Notes: a model not told the origin generated them from the sequence alone. A DNA stretch of 64,000 nucleotides from Trichobilharzia szidati (GCA_944472155.2 OX235272.1:11454354-11518353), one strand, 5' to 3'. Positions 44,030 to 55,835 are shown, counted from the stretch's first letter. Translations and numbers: made by a program.

Positions 44030-44575
44030 AGATCTGGACATGATGATTAGGCAGATGAAATATGTCTAATGTCACACAAATTTGAGGGCTTGCAAGCGAA
44101 AACCAACAAACCGGCTGAAGAGGCTTGCAGCGAAAACAAGACTGCAACTGAACACATAGAAGGCGGAGGTGATGAAGATAACCAATCAACAGCAACGGGA
44201 AAAAATTAACAGTGGTTGTCTCCTTCACTTATCTGGCCACGAAGCACCGTTTCAACTACAGGCTAGAGGGACGGATGAAGATGCCAAAGTCAGTTAGAAT
44301 CGGAAAGGCAAGATACGCCTTCATCAACCAACGTGAAATCAATTTGGAAATCTTCCGCACTAAGCATAAGGGACAAGATTCGCATTTTAAACACCATTGT
44401 CAAGTCGGTGCTTCTATACGGGTCAGAAACTCGCAATGCGCGTGTGTTACGGAAAGGATTTCCAACTGAGTGCAGACTTTCATCAACAGCTGCCTTCGCT
44501 CCATACTGAAGATCAAATGGCCAGAAAAAACAAGCAACAAGAGAGATGAGTGTCAAGGAATATGAACATTGAACG
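44030..44575 (+). mobile_element. RTE-like LINE (type 2), internal and 3' coding fragment
   Basis: 'tgtctaatgtcacacaaatttgagggcttgcaagcgaaaaccaacaaaccgg' corresponds to 63.23-63.29 kb; then VVSFTYLATKHRFNYRL (an intact form would read FTYLGS), INQREINLEIFRTKHKG, SVLLYGSETRN-like sequence and 'ctgaagatcaaatggcc'. Stops throughout. Confidence 0.58.
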
Positions 44576-45475
44576 TTGGTTCATTGACCTCGGTCACCAT
44601 TGGCGCAAGTGACTCGATCGCGTGCAAGTTTAAAGACAGCAGAAGAACACGAATAAAAGTACCTTATAACTTCATTTGTACTAAACATTTGTTTGTAGAC
44701 TTGTATTTTGTCTTGCTTTAATTGCCAAACAATATAAACTCGTTCAAAGAATACTGGTTTTTTGGAGTTAAAGTAGAGAAAATACATAGTCATTATCGGT
44801 TCAAAGCGTCTTCGTTACAATTGGAACTTAGGACTAAGTTCCTTGACAATGAGTGTGTGCATGATTTGTGTTCCATTCAGCTGCAAACATTAAAATATCA
44901 CACGGATAGTAGTCACTAGTGAGAGGATGCAGTTTGAGTTCTGTTTGTGCTTAATATTTTTGCGTCTGATCCAATTTTATTCTTCCTGCTATCACAGTAA
45001 ACAGTCATACTCCTGAATATCTCATATATACATATTGCAATGCTTTCATCGGTTAGATCTTCGACGCTTAATTCAACGTCTTTCTTGATGACTCTGGTTG
45101 CAGTTGACTTTTGTCATAACGAACATAATCCTTGCTTTAATTTCTACTGGTATTGATAATTTCATTGATGTGGAATTCGAACTTTCAGACATGTGACTTG
45201 TTCTCTATTGATTAACAAGTTAGATATGTGTCAAAATTTCCACTGAGTACGGATGGATCCAAGTACTGGACTTCTAAGGATTCTTTGGCATTTTTTATTA
45301 ACACCATTGTTCAGAATTTTCCAAATTTTACTAACAGAAGCCTTGGTAGGTCTCATAGACTTGATACAGTTTAGGAATGGGACACGGATCACCTAATGGG
45401 ACTGGAGAACATTCCAAACACTCAACCACTGACGTCCAACATATATATGTTCATATATATGTAATTCTAACTAAC
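44576..45475. other. Intron b side of exon a, nothing recognised
   Basis: No repeat family recognised and no second exon found; ends at the donor of exon a. Confidence 0.35.
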
Positions 45476-45613
45476 CTGCAGTTTGACTCGTTCATATTGT
45501 TGTTGTAGTGAACGAATAGCGCGTTTTTCATTTTCATGAGCTCTCTCCAATTCATTTTCAAGAAATTTGATACGTTCAAGTAGAAATGACTGTCCGCTTT
45601 CATTGGATGACAA
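45476..45613 (-). CDS. Coiled-coil protein gene, exon a (most upstream exon found)
   Basis: 138 bp, 46 codons, open in phase 0 at both ends. The acceptor follows a T-rich tract and reads ttgaag|TTGTCA; the donor is CTGCAG|gttagt. The peptide contains FLLERIKFLENELERA and ends in ..QQQYERVKLQ, a charged heptad-like helix typical of a long coiled coil. It joins in frame to the exon at 35600, whose first residues YEDRIKSLE continue the helix. No start codon or signal peptide is present, so upstream exons are missing. The coiled-coil reading is seen directly. A centrosomal or ciliary role (CEP162-like) is only an inference from the style of the helix and of the C-terminus. Confidence 0.72.
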
Positions 45614-45770
45614 CTTCAATACATTAAAACAGAAAATAAAAGAAGTTAAGATTCGCGATTGTGACAATAGAGTCTTCTTTTCAAGATAATATAAGATCTT
45701 AGAGTAAATAATAAAAATGTCCATGAAAGTAGAATGTTGGTCGCATAGCTATTTAACTATAGTTTGACAA

Positions 45771-47358
45771 TTCCATTATGGGTAAAATTTGTTTTGATGA
45801 AGTCTCACAGTGTTATACAGTAATGTTTACTCATGACCACATCTCGAGCACAATTTATTACTGCTCATAATCATATCAAGGCATCACTCCCACGACTTCC
45901 TAACTTCGTTTATATAATTCCATTATTTTTCATCGCTCGATTTGATTAATAGTAGAACTTTCTATATTTCCAGTATGAGTGATGAATCATTCCTATTGCA
46001 TGTGTTGGGTGTAGATTCAATGAACAAGGATTCCGTAATCAATCTCTCCCTCTCTCCACCTACATAGATTACTTCTTAGAATCTTAACTCTTTCCCACCC
46101 TATTGTGTGGTTGTGTGTTAATGCATGCAGTGCGATTGCTGAGCTTTTTTCTTAATTACTTATCTTCGTGGGTGGGATCAATCATTTTAACCTTAGCTAA
46201 ATTCTTATGTTCTGACAGGCAATCTGACAACCCTTGACCTACTAGTTTGACCTATGTAGTTGACCTAACTCACAGTCATTGCAAGGTATTTTGTAAATGA
46301 TATCATTTTGTCTAATTGAGTCAGCAGGGTCCTTTCGCCTACAGAGCTTGTTCTACCTGAGTGAGTTTGTAGGTTTGAATGCCACCACTCTAATTCCTGC
46401 TTTATTTAGAATCCTACGTAGGGTCTCAGATGTCCCTTCCTTATATGGTATAATAGTAGATGCCTAATATTCACTCTTATTTATGTTATTATTACTAGTT
46501 TCATAATTATTTTTATTTCGCTTTTGGTCTTTACTGATCTTCCTAATGAATTTAATGGGAAAGCTATTTAACACCAACGCATCTTCTATCTGTTTTATTT
46601 CATCATTTAGGTCTTTTTTTGTACTACCTAGTGCTACTGATCGGTCTGTTAAACACTTAACTAAGCTCGCCTTAACAATTAACGGATCAGATGAATTAAA
46701 GAGATGTAAATATCTATTAGCAGAATGTGTTATCATTTTATAAACACTAGTGTGCAGTTTACCTTCTTCTATTCGTTTTATTTTACAATCTAACTTCATA
46801 GCTAGTTCTCCTTGTTCATTTTCGGCTTCAAATGTGAATTTTATTCCTTTCACTAGTGAGTTAATGTGTTTCAAGAGATACGTTCTGTTTTTAACACTGT
46901 GAAAGTGTCATCCACATATCTCCACCACATTTTTGGAGTAGGATTAAATGTACTAAGAGCCATATTCTCCAAACTGTCCATAAATATATCTGCTACGATA
47001 GGAATAAAATTCTAAAAGGTAATCTAGGTAGGTGGAGAGAGGTTGATTACTGCATCCTGGTTCATCGAGTCTACACCCAACACAATACGTGCAATAGGAA
47101 TGACTAATCACTCATACCGAAAATATGGAAAATAATACTACCAATCAAATCAAGCGATGAAAAATAATGGAATTATTTAAACGAAGTTAGGAAGTCGTGT
47201 GAGTACTGTCTTGATATGATTATGAGCAGTAATAAATTGTGCTCGAAACGTCGTCATCAGTAAACATTACTGTATAAGAAACACTGTGAGACTTCATCAA
47301 AACAAATTTTACCCATAATGGAATTATACTCTACCACAGCGCACATGTTTTATTCTTA
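45771..47358 (-). mobile_element. Penelope-like element, complete insertion unit with 13-bp target duplication
   Basis: Bounded by tatagtttgacaa at 45758-45770 and 47359-47371. Inverted terminal arms of about 300 bp (45775-46085 and 47030-47340) enclose a minus-strand coding remnant (46920-46150): HINSLVKGIKFTFEAENEQG, SVYKMITHSANRYLHLFNSS, LVKCLTDRSVALGSTKKDL, then frameshifted IPCNDCE and LSDCLSEHKNLAKVKM, the endonuclease region. RT catalytic motifs are missing, so it is 5'-truncated inside intact termini. Confidence 0.78.
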
Positions 47359-47479
47359 TATAGTTTGACAAGGTAACTCTATTAAAATTTCAAAATTTAA
47401 CAGAATCAATCATAGATGCTTCACACTTAAAAAGTATCATTATTTCAGCGTTGGTTTGAAGGGATTTGATTTGATTGGT

Positions 47480-47935
47480 TACAGAATTTCATCTTGAGCT
47501 GATATTGGTTAGAGAGGGTACGATTGGAAAACCAACCGAGGAGTACTGGACAACTGCTTCGTCCTAGTGTTCGGGACTCTTTAACAGTACGTACCAACCA
47601 CTAGGGTGTGAACTCAGGACATTTCGGTTACAAATGCTCGCTGAGGACAATGGCTAGTGTCATCTGCGGTATATAGTCAGTTGGTAAAAGTTGGAATCCA
47701 TGAGCTTGCTACTGTGTCGCGTCTCAGTGGCCAAATGGTCCACGAGCTCACCTTGTAACCAGAAGGTCTTGGGTCAGAAGCCTAGCGGTGGGTGCGTACT
47801 GACGAAGAGTCCAAAATCAGGAGGAAAAATCCCTTCAGCACTCCCTGGTGGTTTTCCAATGATTTACTAACCGATTTCATTTCATGATAAAATCCTGTGA
47901 CCAATCGAATCCTTGCAAAAGAACACCTGAATATC
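47480..47935. mobile_element. SINE-B pair in inverted orientation
   Basis: Reverse body at 47480-47645 ('gagctgatattggttagagagggtacgattggaaaaccaaccgaggagtactgg') followed by a forward copy at 47650-47930 ('gtctcagtggccaaatggtccacgagctcaccttgtaaccagaaggtcttgg...actccctggtggttttccaatga'). Confidence 0.6.
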
Positions 47936-47959
47936 ACACCGACACTCACTAGTGATTGA

Positions 47960-48170
47960 CCCTATTCAGGTAGATAGTTGCCTGGGTTCTAGTGAGAAGT
48001 TGTGACCGACAGTCGGGTACAGCAGGTTGGGTATGTGGACAAATGCTCACCACCGATGACATTAGCTAGTGCCAGTCGAGCTATGTAGTGCTTGGATTGG
48101 CAGAAGTTGGAATTCATGTCCTGGCCATGAAATGAAGCTGCATTGGCCAGGTAAGTGAATGAGACGATCA
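47960..48170 (+). mobile_element. SINE-B 5' portion only
   Basis: 'ggttctagtgagaagttgtgaccgacagtcgggtacagcaggttgggtatgtggacaaatgctcaccaccgatgacattagctagtgcc' recurs before SINE-B copies at 58.02 and 62.61 kb. It breaks off before the tRNA-like part. Confidence 0.45.
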
Positions 48171-48479
48171 GTTTTGTTTCATCGATTCTCGTCAGCTGCG
48201 TCTAATCTGTAATCTTTATTAAAACAAGTTATAATGCGCATTTAACATACATTTTGTTCATCGCCATGAATCAGTCCCCCAGAAAAGAAGGATTACTGTA
48301 ACAAAGCCATAGTTAAACAAAACATAAGGATGATAAAAGCATTTTAGACAAGGAGTTACTAAGGTGAGAGTTACCATAGAAATTTAAGTCCAGTGACAGT
48401 TTTAGTGCAATAGCCTCAACAAATCGATGAAGATATGGGTTGTTAGTTATTTTTTTATCCTTCACGTTCCCCAGTGGAA

Positions 48480-48668
48480 CATAGGGCTGAAGTTTCTGTA
48501 GCAGTGTTTATTTCACAGGATGGGGTTGCTAGCCTCATGCCCAACCTTTCCTCTTCACCAGCATTATTTCTGGCTTAGCGAGGTAAAGGAGTGCGTCGGC
48601 TTGGGATCGAACCCCGGATCATGTGCATGGTCAGCGAGCGTCCTAACCGCTATGCCACTGACGCACTG
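48480..48668 (-). mobile_element. SINE-A, well-preserved copy
   Basis: Reverse-strand head 'tcagtggcatagcggttaggacgctcgctgacc' with B box 'ggggttcgatccca', body 'tcctttacctcgctaagccagaaataatgctggtgaagagg', 'ggttgggcatgaggctagcaa' and 'atgttccactggggaacg'. Confidence 0.7.
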
Positions 48669-48959
48669 TTAATTATTTTGGATGTTCTTAATACGTCCAC
48701 TCAGTATTCAACGTCTATGCACGTGAATTGTCTAACATAGTTGGAGTTAACATATGACAAACTAATGCTTGAAGATTTTTGGCTGTTCCAACAAGCAGGA
48801 TGCTTGCAGTAGAGAGACTAGTTTTGCTGCTGGATACGTCCTAGTCAATGCCGTACTTAAACGTTCATTATTCACCATTCTCATGATACCGTCGACCACC
48901 TCCGAAGTCGAGATGAATGAAGATGGGTTTCATGTTGACGCTATTTACTTCTGGATTTT

Positions 48960-49490
48960 TACAGGGTGAGTAATATTGAGGTTAGACATCAGTCGAGTAT
49001 TAGGTTAAGAAATAAAATCAATCGACGAGTTTGTGGTCATGTTACATCGACTGAGATGGTTAGGACATGTGTTACACATGCACACCAAGCCATAGCCTTC
49101 CTCGACAGACAATATTAGCTGAAATACGATGGATCAGATTCGAAAACATGGCTTCGTCGTTCAGTGAAATCCATAACAGTTAGTTTAAGCCAGCCGGCCA
49201 CTAAGGGAAGTATAGAGACAATTTGTGATATGGCTCAAAGCCGTCGTTCTCAATGGCTTAAATACATCCACTCCTTGTCATCTGTCATATCCAGTAAAAA
49301 TCTAATGTTTTTCCATATGACTGTTCTTTTTCCCTCACCCACATTTCTGTTTATTATCGCTCTCTCTCTTTTGAATCTCTCTTCACTCTCTTCTCTTGCT
49401 TTGTATGGTACATGGAGGGAGAGTGGGAACTCAAACCAGTGCAATTTTGTGCAAACTTCTATGCCGAAATCTTTCAGTCAGTTTGTCAGT
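48960..49490 (+). mobile_element. RTE-like LINE (type 1), 3' end
   Basis: 'catcgactgagatggttaggacatgtgttacacatgcac' gives RLRWLGHVLHMH; then 'tttgtgatatggctcaaagccgtcgttctcaatggctta' gives DMAQSRRSQW, and the 3'UTR block 'gtatggtacatggagggagagtgggaactcaaaccag'. Confidence 0.65.
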
Positions 49491-49896
49491 GGAATTTTAC
49501 ATTCTTTATTCGCCTATTTCCCTACGAAACTTTGTGCGTAGCAAATTTTGTGTTGCCATAGAGAATACTAGACAAGTTTTGTATTGAAAATCTTGGATGA
49601 CGTTTATGCATTTCACTCTGCACACAATGCTTAAACCACTGCCGACATTTCTGCAGACGAACTACCTTCCATCCTTCGATTCTGCAATCAGTGATTTTAT
49701 CGATTCAGCATGGGATTTCTTCACAAGTCTGAGAGTCTTAACAGCAGGAGGCAATTAACAGGACAAAAGGTTCTTCACATATAATAATGGTAATCACTTG
49801 AGATACACTTATCACCCTTGTGTCTTGTTCCACCATGGCTTTCTTACAACAATCCTTACTGGAGGATTGATTCACATGACGAATAATAAAATGTAT

Positions 49897-52042
49897 AATA
49901 GAGAAGATTTGTAGCACAGGTAGATGATTTGCAATTAATAGTGTTCTCTCAGCTGGTCGGTCTTCAAAAAGAATGGTTATCCACCGAAATTTCATCAAAA
50001 AGTGTTTAAAGTCGAATCACAACACCAACAAGGAACCATCTTCAAAGAACACACGAAAGTTCATCCTACCATACATAAAAAATATCTCTGAAATAATAGC
50101 TAGAATACTGAAACTGTTTGATGGAGATATACCACACAAGCCAGTCAAATCGCTCAATTCGATATTAATATTGCAAAAATATTCATTCAGACATCTATAA
50201 AACACAAAATAATTGAGCAAAGAATATCATTTTCGATAAATTCCTCTTCTAGCTCTACAATTATCTATATGCATGTTTATATACCCAGAATATTTTAAAT
50301 TAGTAGTTAATAACAATATTAGCGTTTTTTTAAATAATATCGATTTGTAAAGTATGATCAATGCTATTGCAGTTCATTAAAGATGCTTAAATTATAATAA
50401 TAATAATAATAAAGATATAATAGCGAATAGAATGTCAACTAAAATTAGGAAAATTTCACAAAAATTCCGGATTATTCAAACCTGGATGGCCAAGGTAATG
50501 ATAATGACTGAACTAACTTCTTTTGAGTGCATAAATTAGGCTTATTAATATGGATCCCCACAGCCTCAGCAATATTTAAAAGTTGAACTCTTAAAGCGAA
50601 ATTGAGATTCGTAGGTATGCGGTAAATGACCCTGAAAGCATGATTGACGTCAATCTTGTGTTCCGTCTCCACAAGATGAGATAGAATAGCGCTGCGAATA
50701 GATTTTGTTTGACCTTTGCTTAACCAGGCAGGGTGATGTTCGGGAATTCGACGAGAAACACGCCTAATTGTACGGCCTATGTAACTGGCTCCACAGGAGC
50801 AGTTGAGTTGGTAGATACACATGGAAGAGGCGAAGTTAGGCAGTTTGTCTTTTATTCCCAAACACAGAAGAGGAGTGGTTTTGAAGATACAGCGTAATTG
50901 AGCAGCAGGGAATGCTCTTTTTACCGCATTTCTGAGGCGGTGTTAGTATCTCACTTGTGTTATCTCCTAGGAACTGCATCTGTAAGAACAAGGCTTTCTT
51001 TGGAACTGTTGGCAACTTGGACTGTTTTGGTTTTATATTCATATTCTTACCAGTAAACTTTTCAAGATAACTATTTTCACTTAGCGACCGTTTAATATTG
51101 TTAAGTTCCTCGTCAAGACATTCATCCGAGCAAATCTCTCTAGCTCTGTGGACCAAGCACTTTATTAGATTGCGTTTGTATTTCAAGGGCACAAAGCTGA
51201 AAAAATGTGTGTACTGGCCCGTTGATGTAGGTTTTTTATAAACACTTCTTATTGTGCCGTCCTCTTTTCTCATCATAACGACGTCTAAAAATGAAATATT
51301 AGAGTCGTTTTCTTTCTCAATAGTAAAATTTATTGCAGGATGAACCTCATTAAATTTATCCAGGATGTCCTTTGCCTCCTTTTCGGTCTTCATAATCAAA
51401 AAAGTATCATCCATGTATCGACAATAAAATTCGAGTTCACTAATAACATGTTTCAAAGGCCCATTTTCAAGTTCGATATTATGCAAACCGAAAGATCCAA
51501 CAGAAAAAGGAGACAAAATTATTAACACCAATTACAAAATAAATTGTATGAACTGTAACAAGCATTACATCGGCCAAAGTGGGCGTCCCCTTCGAATCAG
51601 AATCCAGGAACACAAATTAGCTGTGATGAGAAGACATGATATATATTCCTGTTTCATATCAATGCATATAGACAATTATGGACATTAGTTTGATTGGGAT
51701 AATGTCGAAATCTTAGAGAGAAGAAACACCAAAAGTGCATTCAGGGAATTCCTAGAAGCTTGGCACTCAAACGAAAATGCAATTAACAAACACGTTAATA
51801 TAGACGAAATATATATCAACTAATAAAAAGTAAATCACGGTGACAAGAAAGTTTAAAATCCAAGTCAATAGAAAATGGTCAATACATATGTAAAGATGGT
51901 TACCAGTAGACACAATTCTATCACCACTCATGAAGAAATTAAAATCATTTCACTTTATGCTAAATATTGAGCTGAAAGGGGATGTTGTCCAGAAGGACGA
52001 CGAAAGCTCCGCAACTAAACCAACCAGCTCAGAGAACACTAT
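49897..52042 (+). mobile_element. Penelope-like element with 13-bp target duplication, hosting a second PLE
   Basis: Bounded by taataaaatgtat at 49884-49896 and 52043-52055. It starts with an inverted terminal fragment (49897-49955), then RT-end sequence KKNGYPPKF-like, a KPVKSLNSI block ending at 50167, the nested element, then from 51482 PTEKGDKII, NCMNCNKHYIGQSGRPLRIR (endonuclease core) and IQEHKLAVMRRH, and a terminus 'gctgaaaggggatgttgtccagaaggacgacgaaagctccgcaact'. Frameshifts are present. Same family as the copy at 42.2-43.5 kb. Confidence 0.8.
50168..51471 (-). mobile_element. Penelope-like element nested inside another PLE, 10-bp target duplication
   Basis: Flanked by ttcgatatta at 50158-50167 and 51472-51481, a sequence present once in the uninterrupted relative at 42.8 kb. 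5'-truncated within the RT: ELEFYCRYMDDTFLIMK with catalytic YMDD, NISFLDVVMMRKEDGTIRSV, STGQYTHFFSFVPLKYKRN, LPTVPKKALFLQMQFLGDN; then, after a frameshift at about 50850, GIKDKLPNFASSMCIYQLNC, SCGASYIGRTIRRVSRRIPE and ETEHKIDVNHAFRVIYR. Two long frames survive (231 and 129 codons; the first 20 codons of the larger lie outside the element). Confidence 0.85.
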
Positions 52043-52055
52043 TAATAAAATGTAT

Positions 52056-52890
52056 GTTAAGATTGTGTTATAACTGGTTTTTTTAAATATTTAAGGTACT
52101 GATGAGATGGTAAGAAACGCCAAAATATTATTCGATACCAATGTGTGTTCTATCTCTGTTCAAATCTGCAAAATTATAAGGACAAAACCCTTGGAAGGAA
52201 ATGCATAGTTTTTGTTGAAAACAGACTGAACACGGGATGTGTGATGAAAAGCAGTTAAGGACAGCTGAGCAAACAGAAACCACAACTTATCCCTAAGTCG
52301 TAACAAATAGATTAGATTAAATAATTCCGTGGTTTAACTGATGCAAACATTTAAATCCCAGTGTCAGAGTAAAAACAAAACGCTTAACTAAATGAATCCA
52401 GAGTAAGTACTGATTAGATTAAACACGAATAGATAAAATGTTCCAATTCTCAATTATCTATCAGGCATAAAGCCTATTCGTCGTCCAGCGAAAACATTCA
52501 CGATTAGAGAAAGACACAACACCTGAACAAACAATCCCCCTTGATTGGAATTTATTTACAGTCACATGAGAACAGGAGAGTACAATAAGTAATTATAAAA
52601 ATGGGATGCATATGAAGAAGACTGAGCCATTCATCACCACAGACACTTATCGAAGAATTACCCATGTCCAAGTCCATAGTGTATAATAATTCAAGTTCAC
52701 CTGAGTTCAGTCTTCAAAATTCACACACTCTACCAATGTAACATAACATAACAGCACGAGTTCGAGTTCGCCATCTCGTAATTGTGGTGACATACAAAAC
52801 AAAGGCTGTTGTCTATTCACCCTGGATGCTGGCCATAAAATAAATACGACAAATTCGACTATATGTACAGATATTTTCCCTTTAACGTCT
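52056..52890. other. Unassigned stretch, possible LTR remnant
   Basis: 'cgtcgtccagcgaaaacattcacgattagagaaagacacaacacctgaac' and neighbouring sequence look like a retroelement terminus, but no duplicated ends were found. Confidence 0.2.
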
Positions 52891-53035
52891 TTTTATCATC
52901 ATTATTATTACTATTATTTTGAATAAAGCAAGAACAACACAGTGTTTTGTGCAGAATAAGAAGATGGTACCATCATTGTTTATTTCGTTGGCTTCTCATC
53001 ATCTGCTTACAGCCCAAAGAAATTATTATTAAGTT
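52890..53035 (-). mobile_element. PLE terminal-repeat fragment
   Basis: Reverse of the block at 15.26-15.37 kb: 'gaataaagcaagaacaacacagtg', 'gatggtaccatcattgtttatttcgttggcttctcatcatctgctt'. Confidence 0.5.
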
Positions 53036-53689
53036 CATGCACATAAAAGTCTTAACATACTTGCAAATATTACGTGATGTCAGTTGACAGAAGGTTCAGC
53101 AGTTAGTGAACAGTGCTCGGAAAATTACGCTTATATGGCTTTTGCACAGGAAGTTCAGGTTTATGTATGCATACAATGGTAAAGGAGTTACGTAATAAAG
53201 ACGAGAGATGCGTACAATGCTGAATGACTCATAAATTGCGTAACAATATACTGAGTTCAACTCAAATCATAGAAACAGGAAACAAGCAAAATTATTCTAT
53301 ATCAAAGGAGGGGATGAGGTTAAAGCCAAAGGCTCCGTAATCAAATAAAAGAGAATTGAAGTATTTTTTCTACTGATAATTCTCAGGGATTTTGCGACGA
53401 ACACATCACAACCTGCATCAAGGAGATGCCTGGTAATGGCTCTACCGTAAGCCATTGTTCCCTTGCGATATAATCTTTTCTATGTACATGTTCAGAAAAT
53501 CAAAGGTGTGCCCTTCTTTCTGTGGCCTCCTAAAGTAACTGCTCCGATAGATTTATGTTAGTTTTCATACATAGAGTTAACATGAGAAGGTTATATGTCG
53601 ACTCTTGACTGTACATTTGCCTATATTTCCACCTCATGACCCGTATCAAGGAGATGGTACAATATTATTCTGCAAAAATTGTTGTTCTG

Positions 53690-53780
53690 GCTTTATTCAA
53701 ATTCAGAAAGGGAAATAAATGTATGACGTTGTACAACTGGCATTAGTTAATGACTTTCGCTGGTGACGAAAGCTTGGAAA
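53690..53780 (+). mobile_element. PLE terminal-repeat fragment
   Basis: 'aaaattgttgttctggctttattcaaattcagaaagggaaataaatgtatga', as at 15.32 and 57.73 kb. Confidence 0.45.
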
Positions 53781-53956
53781 CAGGGTTGAATTATAAGCGC
53801 GACATAGACGTCCAACCATAATTAAGCGAAATAATATGCATTCCTTTTCAATTTATTCCCCATCATCGCCCCTACTCTAGTATATAGTTTTTCTTACATC
53901 AAAACTGTTTTTATCAATCAAGTGGTTATTTTAGTTAATCAGTTTTAGGCATAGCA

Positions 53957-54690
53957 GGAATAATAATAATAATTTGCTTTATTCCAAAACAGTGCTTGTG
54001 ATAAAGAATGGAATTCTCAGCATTTTTACTACAGTATTGCATTCAGTTATTACATTATCAATAAATAAAATTCTACATAGATTACGGAAATCTCAGTTCA
54101 TTATGACAACAACACATTGGCATGTCGGTAGCAAAGCAAAAGTTGAACAGTGTTTGAAGGTGTTAGAAAAGTAGATGCTGTCATATTCACTGGCGTAAGC
54201 GGGAGAAAGAAACAAAGCACCACATAACGGAAAAGAAAGAAGAAAAAGAGAGGGAGAGAAAAGGACAAGAAAGAAAGAAAATGTTGTACCTATAAATGAT
54301 ATGAGTTGGAAAGACGAGGTCCAGTTGTTCTACTGACTATTGAATGAATTATAGGTGTTACGCCTAATGCTTTCTTTATCACACAGAACACGAGCTAAGT
54401 AGGGTATGGTTGGGTTTTTGTACTTGCTGGTGCGAGCATATAGTTTTCTATATAGGCTTCTGGTTTTGCCTGATGAGACACAAGGGGAGAATTGTGAATG
54501 AAGAGGGTGTTTTGAGTTAGATAAAATGGATTCAGCCCATTTTTCACATGAGTCCATGTGCCTGTCAACCAGAATATTGACAAGCTGGTTAAGTGGCACG
54601 TTGCTTACCCTGCTGACAACCTTCAACATCCTGAGTAATATGATGTTATAGTCTTCCTTGAGTAGCCCGGGAGAAACTAAGGGGGAACAA
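53957..54690 (-). mobile_element. CR1-like LINE, 3' end
   Basis: The (ATT)n tail at 53957-53972 is followed by the same 3'UTR and C-terminus as the 20.2 kb copy at high identity: VSNVPLNQLVNILVDRHMDS, SSGKTRSLYRKLYARTSKYK, PTIPYLARVLCDKES. Truncated at about 54690, so younger than most LINEs here but shorter. Confidence 0.78.
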
Positions 54691-54959
54691 TAGAGAAATT
54701 AAGGGGTTAAAAGTCATCAAAACAATTAACTAAAAGATGCTAGTAACAGTTTTGAAGGAGGGGTGAAAATTAATTACGGAATTCATAGTAACCTAATTGA
54801 TAGGGGCTAGCAGCAAGTTATTACAATATCAAAAAATTTGTAAAACAGCGGTAATGACCAAGAAGAATTGGATGATGACTTAGAAGAATTAAGTAAAATG
54901 CAGACAAGTTAAAGAAAATCGGCTAGAATTGTAGACATTATGAAATAAACCTTAGACGG

Positions 54960-55835
54960 ATTGACTGGTTTCAATACAAAACTTTCCATAGAAGTGCAGC
55001 AGTTCGAATTACCACACCCCCTCCGTGTAGCTCAAAGAGCAGTAGAAGGGGGGGAGAAGGAGAGTTTCAAAAGAAAGAGACAATAAACAGAAGTGTGAGG
55101 GAAAAATAATAGTAGTAATATGGAAGAACAATATAGTTTTATTGGATATTATAAGTCACAAGGAGTGGATGCATCTCCGCCATCCACTGAGAACGATTTT
55201 CAGCCACATCACGCATTGTCTGCAGTCGTTGGTTTTCACCAACCCGAGGACCTTAAGCAGTCAGGCAGTCTACACCATCCCACGTGGCCGACTTAAACTA
55301 ACTCTTTTTTGGATTTCATTGACTGGTGAAACCACGTTTCCGTGTGAACACCACTAACTCTTTTCCAACCTGATCCATCCTATGTCAGCTAACACTATCC
55401 GTCGAGGAAGACAATGGCGAGGCATACGTAACACATGTCCTAACCATCTCAATCGATGCAGTTCATAACCCCTTCAGTTGATTTCCGCTCCTTACCTGGC
55501 GCTCAATACCTAACCTCAATAATACTAACCCCATTATACCACCTATCGCGGGAGATAGAACGCAGGCACCTATGGCCAAAGACAGCCAGTCGGCCTTTTC
55601 ATATCCTCCACTCTCAATGGTCATGTCTCACAGCCAGACATAAAGCAGTGCCGAAGGAAATGCTGCTAAGCAGTAGACACGGCCTTTGACCGACAGTCAC
55701 ACATCACGTCTACGCTAGTGATGGCGTAAGTTGCCCGTAAATGACAAACGAGCCTTCAGTATCCGTTCTGAGATTTCGTCAGCGACTCACCATGACTGGG
55801 AATGGTTGATGCAAATTCCCACATAAATACTTGCC
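54960..55835 (-). mobile_element. RTE-like LINE (type 1), 3' end
   Basis: The 3'UTR block 'gtgcagcagttcgaattaccacaccccctccgtgtagctc' at 55000-55040, then minus-strand DVAENRSQWMAEMHPL (near 55160-55200) and further blocks shared with 17.4-17.9 kb. Confidence 0.62.

Noticed and set aside
48769..48969. 66-codon frame before the LINE at 48.96 kb
   Set aside because: No recognisable motif and no match to the LINE protein; probably chance.
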